This document shows positions 8,983 through 19,198 of a stretch of DNA of 64,000 nt, piece after piece (position 1 is the stretch's first letter; each line of letters begins with the position of its first letter). Position numbers and translations under genes: made by a program. Source of the DNA: Flectonema sp. DT1601 (taxonomy: Eukaryota; Euglenozoa; Diplonemea; Diplonemida; Diplonemidae); NCBI GenBank assembly GCA_964019425.1, contig OZ025785.1, forward strand, positions 1,573,501 through 1,637,500. The letters run 5' to 3'. The notes below the pieces were generated by a model that did not search any database, had not been told where the DNA came from, and saw only the letters and a list, made by a program, of their open reading frames with translations.

Positions 8983-10698
8983 ATGACTATCCTCTACAAT
9001 TCGAAGAACATGTTGTCGATAGTCTTCCGACTACGGGGAAGTGTCTTTCTTCGTATTAAAAGTCTCATCGCGTACGCAGTGTTTGCATCTCTACTCGCCT
9101 GTGTTCTTAGTCGTCATATCGATGGCCATCCACCGTATGGAACGTCTTTGAGTACTACGGGGTTGTCGTTTTTGTTGTCGCCGTTGACATTTTTAATTGT
9201 TTTCAGCACCAATACCGCATCTCAAAGGTTTTGGGCTGCCAGGAGTTGTGTATCGTCGTTATTTAGTGACGTGTTGGGATTCACTAGAATGTTTTGTAGT
9301 TATGTTCATGGTGACACTGCTCAACATCGAGAAGTTAGACTGACGTTCATGAGATTGACGTCACTGTTCGTATCACTGGCGGTGTCAGAAATATCGCAGT
9401 TTGACGTTGAATCCAATCCGAGTCAGTCGTCTCTTCCTCCACCCTCACCAGGAACTAGTGGACCTTCAGAACCATTTTTCAAAACCAGAGTAGACTCACC
9501 TTGCGGTCAACCTGAAGAGGAACTCGAAAGGGCAGAAGTTCTCGACTCGGATGAGGAATCTGAAACGGGCATTCCTTTCATCACAAAAAAGGAGCTCCAA
9601 ATCCTTACAACCCATCGAGGAAGTAAGGGAATTATTAATCAACGTTCAACAGTTGCTATTAGTCTTTGGTTGTTAATTATGATATCAACTTGTGAAGAGT
9701 TGGAACTAATCGAAGATCACATTGCGATTTCAATGAATCGAATCCTTTCAAACGCTCTGCATAATTCGAACGAAGCGATTTCTCTTCGAGCGAATCCAAT
9801 TCCGTATCCGTACATTCAATTATTGAATTTTATTCTCGTCGTTGCGATGTTCCTTGTTCCTTGTACTGTTGTTACAGAGAAAGATATAATTGTATTTGGT
9901 GTGACCATCGTACTTACTTCTGTTCTTGGAGGTATCGCTGAGGTAGGCGGTGACATCACCGACCCCTTTGGTGAGAGTCCCAGCGATCTCCCGCTGCATG
10001 AAATGTGTTTTGAGATTCTCGAGTGTGTAATTTATTTTATTTTTTTTGGTATTTCTATAAGTTTTTGATCTGAATATTAAAAAACATCCACACACAGTGC
10101 AATGGCAGCAATGCTTCACCAACGGCAACCCTTCTCAAGTGAAGACCACGAAATACTACGAAACCCATCTCGTCACAGCGGTCAAGCTGACTCCTTTGAA
10201 GCAGTTCTGGAGACAATAAAGAGATACTGTTCCTGTTTTAAGTGTCGGCATTGTGGACATTCAAAGGAAACAACACCTTGCTGTACAGTAACAGGACTAC
10301 TGCATGCGGATGAGGGTCAGAAATTTGACAACAATGACACCGCCAGCTTCGTGAAAGATGAGAATAACGCAGCCAGGAAAATACAAAAATTATGGAAGAA
10401 GAAAACTCCCAACAACGAAGAACATTCAGCTTCTCCAAAACGGAAACGAGTAGTAACGATCTTACCTGATGAGATTGAGAAACCTCCTAATGATGTAAAT
10501 AATAAACACGGCAGTCCATTGGGGAAATGCATTTTTAAAAAGATCGCACTCGACAACATCGAAGCCTCAAATCATAAAAGTCCCCTCAACGGGAAGGACT
10601 CATCTATCGATGCTACTGATAATAATGAAGAAGACTTTGAGACTGGTAACATGGTTGAGTATGAGACTGCATCAGAAAGTTCTTTAAATAGTAGTTAG
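8983..10698 (+). CDS. Bestrophin-like (UPF0187) anion channel with IQ-motif tail
   Basis: Two exons, 8983-10022 and 10098-10698, joined across a 75-nt GT-AG intron (frame continues FEIL-D-AMAAML), giving 546 aa. Exon 1 is the bestrophin-like membrane channel: FLIVFSTNTASQRFWAARS matches the signature FxxSFRxNTAYxRFWEAR, and DPFGESPSDLPL matches the conserved DPFGxxxNDLPL before the last helix. Hydrophobic segments lie at about 25-43, 58-75, 225-240 and 280-325. A serine/proline-rich acidic insert at about 145-205 separates the halves. Exon 2 is a cytosolic tail with a CxxC pair (FKCRHCGH) and an IQ-like calmodulin-binding site, NAARKIQKLWKKK, followed by basic and acidic-serine stretches. The likely role is a membrane anion channel with calcium/calmodulin control. 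An out-of-frame ATG lies 11 nt upstream of the chosen start. Confidence 0.82.
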
Positions 10699-11187
10699 TG
10701 AAGACGTTGTGATATTTTATAACTTTGACAGTTAGTTGAAACCGCTGCAATCGAAAGGTCTGCCAACTCCTTTTTACAAATGGGGTGCTTGTTGACATCA
10801 TCGTGCAGTTCTATTTATTTAATTATCGCTGTGTGGAATAATAATTATAAAGCTTCTCTTCTACAGTTCTCAAAATATTATTTCGCAATGTGAAAGGCAA
10901 AAAAAAAAATGTTCCTCACTTTTCGATCTGTACCTGTAATGTGCTGCGCTCTTTGAGTCTTATTACTGTGTCTTTGTATCAATTACGTTATCACTTTTAG
11001 ACACATTTATTACAGACTATCATTGTATGTTGTATTTATTAGTAGCTTACACACTCACTTTGTAGGATACACAATAAACTATCACTTGTGTTTGGTGAGG
11101 AAGAATGCTTGCACGTAGGGTTTTAATATTAAATGTTTTTGTTCTTTTCTATTTTAGCAAAAAGAAGAAACCCAAACCACACACACC
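10699..11187 (+). other. Intergenic
   Basis: 3'UTR of the channel gene and spacer with A and T runs. No gene was seen. It leads into the disturbed island that runs to about 13.8 kb. Confidence 0.4.
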
Positions 11188-11782
11188 ATGTTAATCGTTG
11201 ATATCTTTGAACTGAAGTCAACCAATGATGCTGAGCAACAGAAAGAGTTAGATTACAAGTTCGAGCAGTTCGGCGGAGTACTCCGATTTCTGGTGAAACC
11301 ATTTGCGACGGCTGAAACTTTAGTGTCTGAAGCTCTGGAGCGTGACAATCGACTTTGTAAAGCATGTACTAAGTGGAATACCTCCACAGGTAGGCAACAA
11401 GTTTGTTCATCGACTGGTTGCACTTGATGGAAAATGTAAGCATAAAGTCAAGGGATTCATTAGTCAATTTGTCTTTGACGAATGCATGCGATATCTTGCA
11501 GACCAGGAACAACAAACGGTGGCAACCTATGTCAAGGGTATCTCCGAACAGGGGGCAAAGGGATGCTTCTTTGAGGCGATGTTCTACCGTGACATTGTTG
11601 CAAAATCTGACATGAAACTGATGTATGTTATAAAAGAGCAAGTCCAAGAACTATCTATTTCAATTGATTTCAGCTACACCTTCGATGATGTACCTACCAA
11701 CGACATCCTGTATAGACCAACAAAAAGAAACTTCCATGGATTGGACTTCTTCTGTTTGAAAGAAGTGCTAATTTTCCTGTAG
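11188..11782 (+). pseudogene. Crinkler/RHS-type (CRN-RHS) gene remnant
   Basis: The region shows the pattern of the Crinkler/retrotransposon-hot-spot family in patches: an FGGVLRF box followed by a helical ALERD segment, an HRLVALD segment, and a G-x-FFEAMFYRDIV segment that corresponds to the family's GxxFExxxHxxL box. Intact family members carry a P-loop ATPase and a restriction-endonuclease-like domain and are several hundred residues long, so only part of the gene is represented. It looks broken, with at least one or two disruptions, and is treated as a fossil. It sits next to a GC-rich break point and a reverse-strand hydrolase fragment, fitting a decayed accessory insertion. Family assignment is by motif only and is moderate to low. 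Confidence 0.45.
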
Positions 11783-11846
11783 ACAGAGCGAAAGAAAGGG
11801 TTAAGCCACAAGTACTAACAGAGCAAGATTTCCAAACATTCACAAC

Positions 11847-11911
11847 GGGGTAGCATGGCGCCGCCTCGTGGTGAGGCTCGGCCGGGCGCGCGCCGTCACA
11901 GGGGGTGGGTG
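11847..11911. other. GC-rich block at a sequence break point
   Basis: About 65 nt of strongly GC-rich DNA, including the 10-nt palindrome GGCGCGCGCC at 11885-11894, in an otherwise AT-rich region. Homology to the Crinkler/RHS fragment ends just before it on the left, and homology to a HAD hydrolase (reverse strand) ends at its right edge. It looks like a junction between unrelated sequences. Confidence 0.5.
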
Positions 11912-11914
11912 GTA

Positions 11915-12330
11915 ATGTTGTATCAACTATCCTAGTTACGTTATTACTTATAATGCCGAGTAGTAGTCCTTGTTCCTTACACCATGTAATGAAAGGTTTT
12001 ACATCTGAGTATAATTCATATCCATCATCGGTATACCTCGCCGGTTTTTCCTGAAAACTGGCATCCGCAATTTTCGAACGAACGCCTGACGGTGTATTTC
12101 CACCAGCTTCTGTCAGAGAGCTGTTCTTGTCCTGTAAAGCAGGGATATTTTTGAAGTCCTTCCTTAAATGCTGCTCTGAATCCTTTTTTCATCTCATCTT
12201 CAGAAACACTAATCCCAACCCAACGACCAGCATCACAGTAAGCCGATGCAACATCAGTTTTCAGCTTTGTTAGCGTACCTGTAATGTCTAAAGTGACGCA
12301 AGGGATTTCAAACTTAAATGTACAAGTATG
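11915..12330 (-). pseudogene. HDHD3-like HAD hydrolase, truncated fragment
   Basis: On the reverse strand the frame from about 12303 down encodes CVTLDITGTLTKLKTDVA, then RWVGISVSEDEMKKGFRAAF and WWKYTVRRSF. This matches the N-terminal half of HDHD3-type haloacid dehalogenase hydrolases (nucleophile motif WDIKDTLIKLR). The homology then continues in another frame with RYTDDGYELYSDVKPFITWC and LLLGIISNNVTR (HAD motif II region), so there is a one-base frame change or an unplaced intron near 12027. It stops at the GC-rich block, so motifs III and IV are missing. In motif I the second acidic residue position reads T-G rather than K-D. It is the only gene-like sequence on the reverse strand and is most likely a captured or rearranged fragment. 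Confidence 0.6.
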
Positions 12331-12637
12331 AAAAAACCCTGTGATAAAGCGTAAAGAATGACAAAATGGAAAAGTAAAACAATGAAGAATTTTCTGATTT
12401 TTATATATAGAGGGACACGTTCCCAAGGATAACTTGTAATAATGCAAGCTTGTTTTATAACACACGGAATTTGCACATCCGAAATAATTGTTAAATGTAA
12501 AATGCCTTATCTAGAGACAGTGTCTACAGCCAGGTCGGCGCAACACTTTTTGCCCATGATCGGACTCGTCTAAATTGAGGATAAATGATCGAAGATGAGA
12601 ACTGAAACTTCATTGTACACTAGAGCAGAAAAGACAA

Positions 12638-12701
12638 AGGATGATATTACGTAATTTAAAACTGCCATTTGCAAGGTTCCCAAGGAAAGGTTTGCGGGTT
12701 T
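12638..12701 (+). repeat. Left arm of inverted repeat
   Basis: Contains a 24-nt core (12661-12684, beginning ACTGCCATTTGCAAGG) that is perfectly inverted at 13641-13664. The flanks also match imperfectly: TGATATTA outside the core and GTTTGCGGGTTT inside it. This gives a repeat of roughly 60-70 nt with about 0.95 kb between the cores. Confidence 0.75.
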
Positions 12702-13609
12702 TCTTATGTGTATCGCTGGATAATCGCTGAAAGTTAAAGTTGCAGGAAGTTGAAAGAACATTTGTACTTGGCTATGATATGACTTCAAGTCGATTGGGTG
12801 ATAATGACATCAAACATCTGATCATTCAAAATGACTACATACTTTCTCTTGTACTAATAAGTAAGAATTCCAATAATCCAGAACTTGAGAAAAAAGAAAA
12901 AAAAACTGCTGACAATAACCATCAATAACAGGAATGACTGAAATAAATGACTGCATCTAACTCAAAACTTCACCACGAAAACTGGCTGAAAAAATCAATC
13001 ATGGAGGAAAATATTCTGGTACTCAGTGAAGACCGGGTTACCTCATTAAAATCTATTGGGACTTCCTTTCTTTCAGGGCTGGTCAATTCAACATAGAAAT
13101 GGATTTCTTTAAAGAACACAGAGAGACAGTATTTGTTGGTACAACGTTGACACACATAATGATGACCAAACAAATTGCGTTCCCCTGAACTTAAATGGTT
13201 CAGCTACTGCTACTGTTACTTTTTCTGGGGTGTGGGCGTTCAAATCCTTCGACGCTAGGTGCAGTCCATCCTTTGCAAACAAAATCATTAGACTCTCGAG
13301 CGTTATTCAATTCAGGAACGTCGAAACTGTCTTTTTCATACGGAAGAACATAGATGACAATGCGCTTCCTTACAACGTATCCTTCTTTTTTATTCTTTTG
13401 ACGGACATCTTTCAGAAGATTACAGATGTCCTTATTCTTGAAGTCTAACGAGTCATGAGCATTATCGGAAACAGTTGTGAAGCATGAATAAGTCGGCCAT
13501 CTGCTTGCCAGATTTAAACATTCCATCCACCAATGGTACAATTCACTTTGTACAATGTTCTTGCTTTATTTCATTTCACCCCAGTACAATTAACAACGTA
13601 AATGCCGCA

Positions 13610-13688
13610 CGGTTCCCCGCAAACCCGCAAACGCTTATCACTTGGGAACCTTGCAAATGGCAGTGTTTAATTTATCTAATATCATTTC
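13610..13688 (-). repeat. Right arm of inverted repeat
   Basis: Reverse-complement copy of the 12638-12701 repeat, with the perfect 24-nt core at 13641-13664. The pair could be terminal inverted repeats of a small DNA transposon (about 1.05 kb) or an inverted duplication. I found no convincing target-site duplication. Confidence 0.75.
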
Positions 13689-13760
13689 TCTTGTTTTCAT
13701 TTCATTATTTATCGCGACGTGTTATTAAGGATTTGTACTCTCGTCGCCTAACATAATATC

Positions 13761-13776
13761 TTTTCCCCCCACTCAG
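13761..13776 (+). promoter_or_regulatory. Candidate splice acceptor upstream of coiled-coil gene
   Basis: CTTTTCCCCCCACTCAG-type pyrimidine tract and CAG ending 51 nt before the ATG at 13828. It is the strongest polypyrimidine tract among the upstream sites. Confidence 0.45.
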
Positions 13777-13827
13777 TCGCCGTTGGGTATTTTTCAATCA
13801 AAAGGTCAATTGTTATATTGACCTAAG

Positions 13828-15313
13828 ATGGTTGAATTACCTGGGGTGTCCCCCACAAGACGAAAGCCTCCTCCAGTCGTCCCCTACTCTGGTTTACATG
13901 ATCACATTGGTGTTGACAGGAGTGGAATAACTCCCGTTAGAGGTGGAGGAGCAATGCTGGCTGGTTTAAAAGCTCGATCACCCGCTCTGTTGGAATTGGA
14001 TGAAACAGCTGATGCTAATTACCAACACAAAGCAAGGAATGCAACCACCCTTGTCGCTTTAGAACCGACGTCAGATTGGACTTTACGAAATGCTGAAGGC
14101 CGTCTGGCGGATGCAGATCGAAGAGTTCGACTGATGCAGGCGGAAGCAACACAACTCGATGCTCTCAGAAAACAACAACTGATGGCTGGAGAAGAAGAGG
14201 TGTTACATTTAAAGCGAAAGCTACTCGACGAATGGGAAGCAAGAGAACGAGAATGGGAACTTCGTAAGAGTGAAGAACTCCGAAATATGAAAATGAAGGA
14301 AGCGAAACTAGAAGAACAGTCAGAGCGCCTCCGTGATCTTGAACGCCGATCCGATGAACAACTTCGAAAGCAAGAAGAGACAATGAAAAGACGAATGATG
14401 GAAGCAGAATCAGAAAATACCAAATTCATTCAACAACTCGAGTCGCGAATGAAACGCGAGCTACGCGCTGAATTAGAACCTGAGCTACGCGACGAGATTG
14501 AGAGAGAACTCACTCACAAGATATCAAATGAGGTCAAAGTTGAGCTGCAACGTGAATTTCAGCGAATGTGCGAAGCGATGCGAATCGAAGTCACAAACGC
14601 GAGGGAACGACTCGCAGTCGAACTTGAACGCGAGCTAGAGCCACAGATTGAAGCTCGACTCACTCATCAGATTAAGGTACGAAATGTTTTTATTTGATAA
14701 GAGTTGTTATGTAATTAATAGTTCCTTTGTAATAATACAACAGAAATAATAAAACAACAAACAGGCCGGAATTGAACAAGAGTTACATGACACAGTCTTG
14801 GCACAACTTCGCGGGGCCAATAACGCAACTCAGCTTCTAAAAGATGAACTGACGAGTATGTATTTGATGAATGTTTTAATAAGTAGAACTAAAACAATAA
14901 TTATAACACAATCAGCATCACTTGATGATAGAGATAAGAATATAATGGAAGCTACTAATCTCAGGAAGGAGGTTTCTTCTCTTCAACAGGAGTTGCGACA
15001 GGCGAGGTCTGAATTGGCGGATTCTCAACGCAACTTACAGAAAGTAGATGACGACTATCGAACACTTGATGAGGAGCATCGACTTCTTCAAATGGCTGCT
15101 TCTGGTGTTCTTCAACAAGCTAGAATGGGAATGCCTCGCAATATTTCACCTCCCCGAAGACCAGATATTGCAGTCCCGTTATCTAATCATCAGCAGCCTC
15201 TCGTACAGAATCAATCAAGTCGTGGCCCTCCTGTTATATCTCTCTCACCACCTCCGCATAATCCGATGGCATGGCCACCTCAACTGCTTCCCAACGGTGG
15301 AGTAATCTGTTGA
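13828..15313 (+). CDS. Long coiled-coil protein, unknown function
   Basis: Three exons by hand (13828-14676, 14765-14855, 14916-15313), 445 aa. The first intron (88 nt) is required by frame. The second (14856-14915, 60 nt) is a multiple of three without a stop, so its retention would add 20 residues; its GTATGT start, CAG end and the clash with the coiled coil favour splicing. The N-terminal 90 residues are glycine/proline-rich with VSPTRRKPPPVV. Residues 90-370 are an almost unbroken, highly charged helix (LDALRKQQLMAGEEEVLHL, then many E/R/L heptads), and the C-terminus is a proline-rich tail with SPPRRPD and LSPPPHNP. No catalytic domain was seen. A cytoskeletal, flagellar or scaffold role is plausible but unproven. 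Confidence 0.75.
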
Positions 15314-15858
15314 TATACATTTGGGATACCTGCCGTCAGATAGAAAACATCCTCACAATAAGCTCAACCATACAGTGACGTGATTCACACCTGTGGCTTT
15401 AGTGATTGTCTTTATAGATACTGCTGTAGCAGTTTTATTTTTTTTATTTTTGTATCTGTACTTTTCTTCATCGCTGTATTATCTTTAAACAGTCATGTGA
15501 AATTATTTTTTAAATTTAAAAAAAAAAAAAAAAAAAGATTGTTTCCCCCTTTTTTTTTTTTTTTTTTTCTCGTTGTTTCTTAAATTATTTTGTTCCCTTT
15601 TTTTTTATTAATCACAAGTTTCGTTAATAAACCAAACGGAGCGCTGTTATTTCGTTTAGATTTCAATAAAAACATTTGAAGAGGTATTCAACAGTATTTC
15701 CATCGGTTCTTCGACGCTGTAGAAGTCATCTGTTGGGTACTGTAGAGTTTGTTTGCTTGTCAATTCTGATTAAGTGTCTTCTCTATTTCACTTTAATTTC
15801 TTTACACAGCCATGGGTTCGTAGCAGCTGCCGAGACAAAAGACAGCACCGACGGAGAG
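15314..15858 (+). other. Intergenic with homopolymer tracts, UTRs
   Basis: A and T runs at 15520-15570 dominate. A pyrimidine-rich acceptor (TTTCTTTACACAG, ending 15809) lies 49 nt before the preferred start of the next gene, which argues that the open frame from 15676 to 15858 is untranslated leader. Confidence 0.5.
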
Positions 15859-16700
15859 ATGTGTTGCAATTATGTTATAACAGTGTTGCTAGTTTTGATA
15901 ATACAGAGCTACGCAGCATATGACAGAGGGAAGTGTGAAGCATGCATGTGGCTCCATGCAAAGTTACGAGAGGATCACGAGAAGTTAAATCCAAAAGTAA
16001 GAAAATTAGGAGGATTTAAGAAGTTCAGCAGAGCAGAGATCGCAGCAAAGGCGGTCGACGGATGGTGTGATGGCATCAAAGAAGTGATTTATTCAAACAC
16101 TAACCTTCCTGGAACAGAAGAGCTTCGTCAGTTTACTTTCTCAGACCTCTCTACTCTACTCGCTGTTTGTAAAGATCTTCAAGTTCGATACCGACTTAAT
16201 GCAGTGTCACTTCTTTCAGCAGCTACTACTCAAAAGAACCTTCCTCTTTCAATTCTCTGTTTAGATGATTGTAAGAAAGGAGGCAGGAAGAAGTTCGAAA
16301 AACCTCCAAAAGGCGACACCCCAATAAGGGAGTTCATAATCCCTGACGACAATGAACTACAAACGATGAAGGTCTGTACCATTTCTTATTTATAGCACTT
16401 CACAATCTGTGACTAAAGATGGTACCATCTATTCACTTGAGACGTAAACTAATAACAAAACAGGTATCAAAGCTGAAGTCTTTCTTACGTCAATGTGGAA
16501 TTGATGCCGCCACTGTCGGTGTCACGAAAGCAGATCTACGGAGCGCTGCACTCAAAGCAGCTGCAACGAAACGAATTGAGAAACTGGAAAAGGAGAAGTT
16601 GAAAGAGGAAGCTGACAGAAACGCGGAAAAAGCGGAACAGTCTGGAGAAGCTGACGGAAGTAAGGAAAAGATAGAACAGCATGAGAATAACGAGCTCTGA
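15859..16700 (+). CDS. Secreted/ER saposin-like protein with SAP-like C-terminus (MANF/Canopy-like)
   Basis: Exons 15859-16371 and 16464-16700 (92-nt intron, phase 0), 249 aa. I chose the ATG at 15859 rather than 15676 because it gives a good signal peptide (MCCNYVITVLLVLIIQSYAAY) and an acceptor-like site lies between them. The body starts CEACMWLHAKL and has six cysteines in saposin-like spacing (CxxC, WC, VC, LCxxDC). After the intron a SAP-like helix-turn-helix follows (VSKLKSFLRQCGI...DLRSAALKAAA), the order of domains found in MANF and some ER co-chaperones, then a charged coil. The C-terminus reads HENNEL, close to KDEL-type retrieval signals. The likely role is an ER-lumen folding or stress factor; the exact family is unsettled. 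Confidence 0.7.
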
Positions 16701-17083
16701 ATTGACTCAGAGAGAGTGAGTGAGATGTCAGGTTGCTATGAGTCTCGTATTACTGGAAGTTCAGTACTTATGAAAACACAAATAATTGTCGCATTCACAT
16801 CCTGTAGTAGGTTCGTGATTCGACGTAAGTTCCACAGCAGAATGTTTGCTGTGAGAAAGTAGCTGTATTTGTTTGTCGTTTCTTTTAAGGTCGAAGCGCA
16901 GCTTTGAAGTGCAGCTTGACAAGTTATAGAAAGAGAGAGAGAGAGACGCATTTGTCACATATTTTGTTAATAATAAGTGTTTTCATTAACAGTGCAACCC
17001 AAAGCCAAAATGCAAACAGGAATTATCTCCCTGTTCGCTTCGGTTGGGTTGCACTTTTCCCCCCGTTTCTTTTTTTCTTTTTT

Positions 17084-17114
<31 letters not shown>

Positions 17115-17453
17115 GAAAATTGAAGAGGAAGGCAAGACTAACTTGTCTTTCAGGAGTTTTTTCCGCATTTCTTGTTTTCTTTTTTTGTTTTTGCTCATAT
17201 TTTTCTGCGGACGAAGGAACCGGCACGCTCCCTGCCAGTTGCCATCTGTGGCCAGTCACAAGTTATTGTTTTCGATAATTAAACAAATCAATACGAAGCA
17301 GAAACCAGAACGATATCTTTAACAGGCGATCACAAATGACAGCAGACACACATCGCAAGAACTTGTTTTTACTATTTAAGTATACTAAATACGTATTGTG
17401 ATTCTCTCAGACTAATACTCATAAAATGATTCATCTCGTATAAGAATATTCTA
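16701..17453 (+). other. Intergenic with 29-nt T run and AG microsatellite
   Basis: Contains an (AG)n tract near 16931-16945 and a pure T run at 17086-17114 inside a larger pyrimidine region (17050-17114). A CTCTCAG ends at 17410, 43 nt before the next start. A six-codon upstream ORF (starting near 17425) precedes the main ATG. Confidence 0.5.
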
Positions 17454-18982
17454 ATGGAGGATTTAAAATCAAGGTTGGATGCTGCAGAAGAGCTTCACCG
17501 TATGGAAACAGATGCGATGGCAGCAATAGCTAATTACATGCGTCAGATAGTTAAATTATCTGCAACAGGAGAATCAGCTGGTCCGATCGCTTTCTCTCAG
17601 ACAGATTACCAACCCGCCATCGGTAACGGAACTGTCGTAAGGAAACGACAAGAAGCCGATGCTGACTTTGACTCGCCAATCATAAAGCGACAGAAAGATG
17701 ACAGTCAGACTTCATCACCGGAGAAGGCAACCACAAAATATGTAAAAAAAGAAAACGAATCAGATACTGACCACGCTGGTCGACTCATACTAACTTACGG
17801 TAAAGATGACGTGAAGGGAGTAGCAGAAGTAATTACTTCACTAAAACTATCAATGGGAGAGCTGATTGATACAATACTCGACTACATGGATAAGACTGAT
17901 GATGTTTCTTATTCAGTTCTGTCAGAAATTCTACTCGAGTCTGGAAACAGCGATGACGTGTTGAAAACACTCCTCGACTGGATGCAACGTCTGCTGGTCC
18001 GACCGCTGTCTTCAGAAAGTGATTTTGTTTGTATTTACACAGCGTTCTCTAACCTCGCTGGACTTTGCTGTGCTGTCGGAAAGACTGCTGTTTGCGAAGT
18101 CGTTTGCTTTGACACCTTTTGTCTGTTTGCATCTCTTCTGACTGGTAACCCGCTACCTGCGAACACAAATTCCGTTTTTAGGGCTTCGGCTGCTGCTGCT
18201 GCTGGTATTCTATCAAAGTACACAATACCTTACGATAGAAGTTGGGCTTTCTGTGCTCATTTAATATTAAAAGACCTCGCAGAGAGTGAAACTGAGGTAG
18301 TTAAAGTTCACACTGCTGGGTGTCAGAACTTCTTATCGGAATTATCAGAAATATTATTTCTACCAAAGTTAGAGACAGACTACATTTCAATAAAGACTCG
18401 AGTACTGGGAAGACTTCTTGAGAGGCGGGGGAACTGCAATCGGAAATTGCAGTCGGATGCTATTCTGACGATCGGTCTTTGTGGTGCTCGTTTTGGATTC
18501 GATTTCTGTCACACAACTCGCAACTCGAAACTTGTTTCAGATGTCGTCGATGTTATGTCTGCGAGGGGAAGACTCGACCAAACCAGCGTTTCTGTTGTTC
18601 GAATGCTTTCGTCTTTGTATCTCGTCTTTGTTAGTCATCATTCACTACTACCACATCAAAAGAAGGAAGTCGCTGATCTTGCGCTTCAGATTCTACAAAA
18701 CTGCGATGACGATACTGCTCGAGATGCTGCTCTGTTCACATACCTCACTGTGTCAGATTCTAAACAGAATTTGGGTGATGTCGCTATTCAGGTAAGTGTT
18801 ATTACTTATAATTAAATTAATACTTTCACTCTCCTAAGAGAGGCGGCCTCTACTTTTAGTTTCGCAATAACAAAAAACAGACGATTACGAAGTTTAGAAA
18901 TAACGACAAACAACCCTGGATGGTAGAATTGTTTTCAGATGTTGATTGCAGTCAGTCAGTAGTTCAAAATGGAGTGAAGTAA
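17454..18982 (+). CDS. Helical-repeat-like protein, unknown function
   Basis: Exons 17454-18791 and 18881-18982 (89-nt intron starting GTAAGT), 479 aa. The N-terminus (1-40) is a short amphipathic helix, followed by a polar linker with a KKRQ-type basic patch (VVRKRQEADADF, IIKRQKDD). From about 115 on it is a run of leucine-rich helices (SLKLSMGELIDTILDYMD, SVLSEILLESGNSDDVLKTLL, LALQILQNCDDDTARDAAL) resembling ARM/HEAT repeats, suggesting a protein-binding solenoid. I do not recognise the family. The basic patch near residues 62-80 could be a nuclear signal. The last 34 codons come from the second exon, and the frame ends cleanly at TAA. Confidence 0.7.
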
Positions 18983-19198
18983 CTGACTTCTGTCTTTACG
19001 GAGCTGTTCATCGATCGACATTTTCATTCTAAAAGATGATTGCGTTAAATAATGTCAGCCTTTGGATAAATAAATACTTTTATTGCATTACTTTTCTTAT
19101 AACTCACGGCAGGTTACTTCACGACATGTGAGCAGACGAGTTGTCTTTTTAATGAGAAGCTCACTTAAAGATTTACTTCAATCAGCTTTCTAAATAAA

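Larger units (their letters stand above)
12466..13827. other. Accessory spacer with inverted-repeat pair
   Basis: No intact gene. It holds the inverted repeats at 12638-12701 and 13610-13688. A reverse-strand open frame of 113 codons (13200-13541) between them has charged, non-repetitive composition but no family that I recognise; it could be part of an element lying between the repeats. A pyrimidine tract plus CAG at 13761-13776 precedes the next gene. Confidence 0.45.

Noticed and set aside
14019-14429. 136-codon serine-rich reverse frame in the coiled-coil gene
   Set aside because: Complement of Glu/Arg-rich codons; no independent support.
15676-15858. Upstream in-frame extension of the saposin-like protein
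   Set aside because: An acceptor-like CAG at 15809 and a good signal peptide from 15859 indicate that the upstream part is leader.
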